Positions 20,403 to 20,675 of a stretch of DNA of 20,675 bases are shown here, piece after piece. This DNA is from Oscillospiraceae bacterium (GTDB lineage Bacteria; Bacillota; Clostridia; Oscillospirales; Ruminococcaceae). The stretch's first letter is position 1, and each line of letters begins with the position of its first letter. Under the pieces are notes generated by a model, which was given only the letters and a program-made list of their open reading frames with translations, had not been told where the DNA came from and ran no database searches. Location of the stretch: contig JAFLUJ010000158.1 in the NCBI GenBank assembly GCA_022511485.1, positions 1-20,675 of the forward strand, written 5' to 3'. The translations under genes were made by a program, and so were the position numbers.

Positions 20403-20675
20403 GGGAAAAATAAGTAGGTGCGGCATAGTGACCCATAATGCTGCACAAAGGCTACTATTGATATGACACAATAACTATGCACCTCTCCAAACTTTTCAGA
20501 AAGGGGTGTCCAAAATAGCCTGTTTCGCTCCTACCGTATGAGAGGAGTTTTTTGTACCCATGTTCTTAGCTATACCCCTCAGTAATTTTGCACAGTCAAC
20601 CGATATTGTTTTATGCAACCCTCCAAACTTTGAAAAATATCCTTAAAACCACTCACGAAATCGGCGGATTTTGTA
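20403..20675. other. Gene-free end of window with imperfect repeats
   Basis: No gene recognised. It holds a 9-pair hairpin with one G-U (20418-20426/20438-20446). It also has two related 22-base blocks at 20476-20497 and 20612-20633 (TATGCA, then CTCCAAACTTT), and CTCCT/AGGAG before TTTTTT (20529-20553), which is a weak terminator shape. A 21-codon minus-strand frame (20496-20561) has poor support. Confidence 0.5.

Noticed and set aside
20496..20561. 21-codon minus-strand frame (starts MGTKNSSHTVGAK)
   Set aside because: The nearest purine-rich sequence is too far from the ATG, and I cannot match the peptide to a known leader. Kept only as a note on the end region.

Overview
The window looks like chromosome of a low-GC Gram-positive Clostridia bacterium, most likely an Oscillospiraceae/Ruminococcus-type gut organism. 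Support: strong AGGAGG-type ribosome binding sites, consensus sigma-A promoters (TTGACA/TTGAAA, 17-base spacers, TATAAT), a CarD-family protein of the clostridial type, and many small regulator-plus-exporter cassettes. The species assignment is inference. No rRNA, tRNA, CRISPR array or complete insertion sequence was seen.

Layout. 1-1971 (+): the end of an OhrR-like MarR regulator, a flavodoxin and a cation diffusion facilitator. A strong terminator follows at 2045-2086. 2126-3504 (+): a TetR regulator with a twin-palindrome promoter and an iron-sulfur-flavoprotein-like reductase. 3592-4389 (+): a structured leader and a DUF2798-like membrane protein. 4446-6817 (-): a CarD-family protein and a MATE exporter. 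Both are preceded by copies of one 47-base promoter module. A nested array of perfect hairpins sits in the carD leader, and a terminator-like hairpin sits in the MATE leader. 6885-11411 (+): two half-size ABC exporters and a fusion of a nitrous-oxide-stimulated-promoter-family domain with DUF454, joined by ATGA overlaps, then a truncated DUF2325 gene. 11408-15467 (+): TetR, a MacB-type ATPase and an FtsX-type permease, with matching palindromes before the regulator and before the transporter. 15470-20402 (-): a seven-gene run, read from 20259 downward: HSL-like esterase, ATC-hydrolase-family protein, three divergent small membrane proteins related to one another, an alpha/beta hydrolase and a DUF6796-like membrane protein. 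20403-20675: no gene recognised.

How the genes work together. Most modules read as sensor-regulated efflux or redox cassettes: MarR with flavodoxin, TetR with flavoprotein, MATE and ABC exporters. A 22-base palindrome before the ABC operon (7001-7022) recurs, inverted and with two changes, before the esterase operon (20304-20325). These two distant operons may therefore share a repressor, which is not obviously encoded here. The least explained parts are the esterase/ATC-hydrolase/membrane-paralog operon and the hairpin array at 5021-5197.
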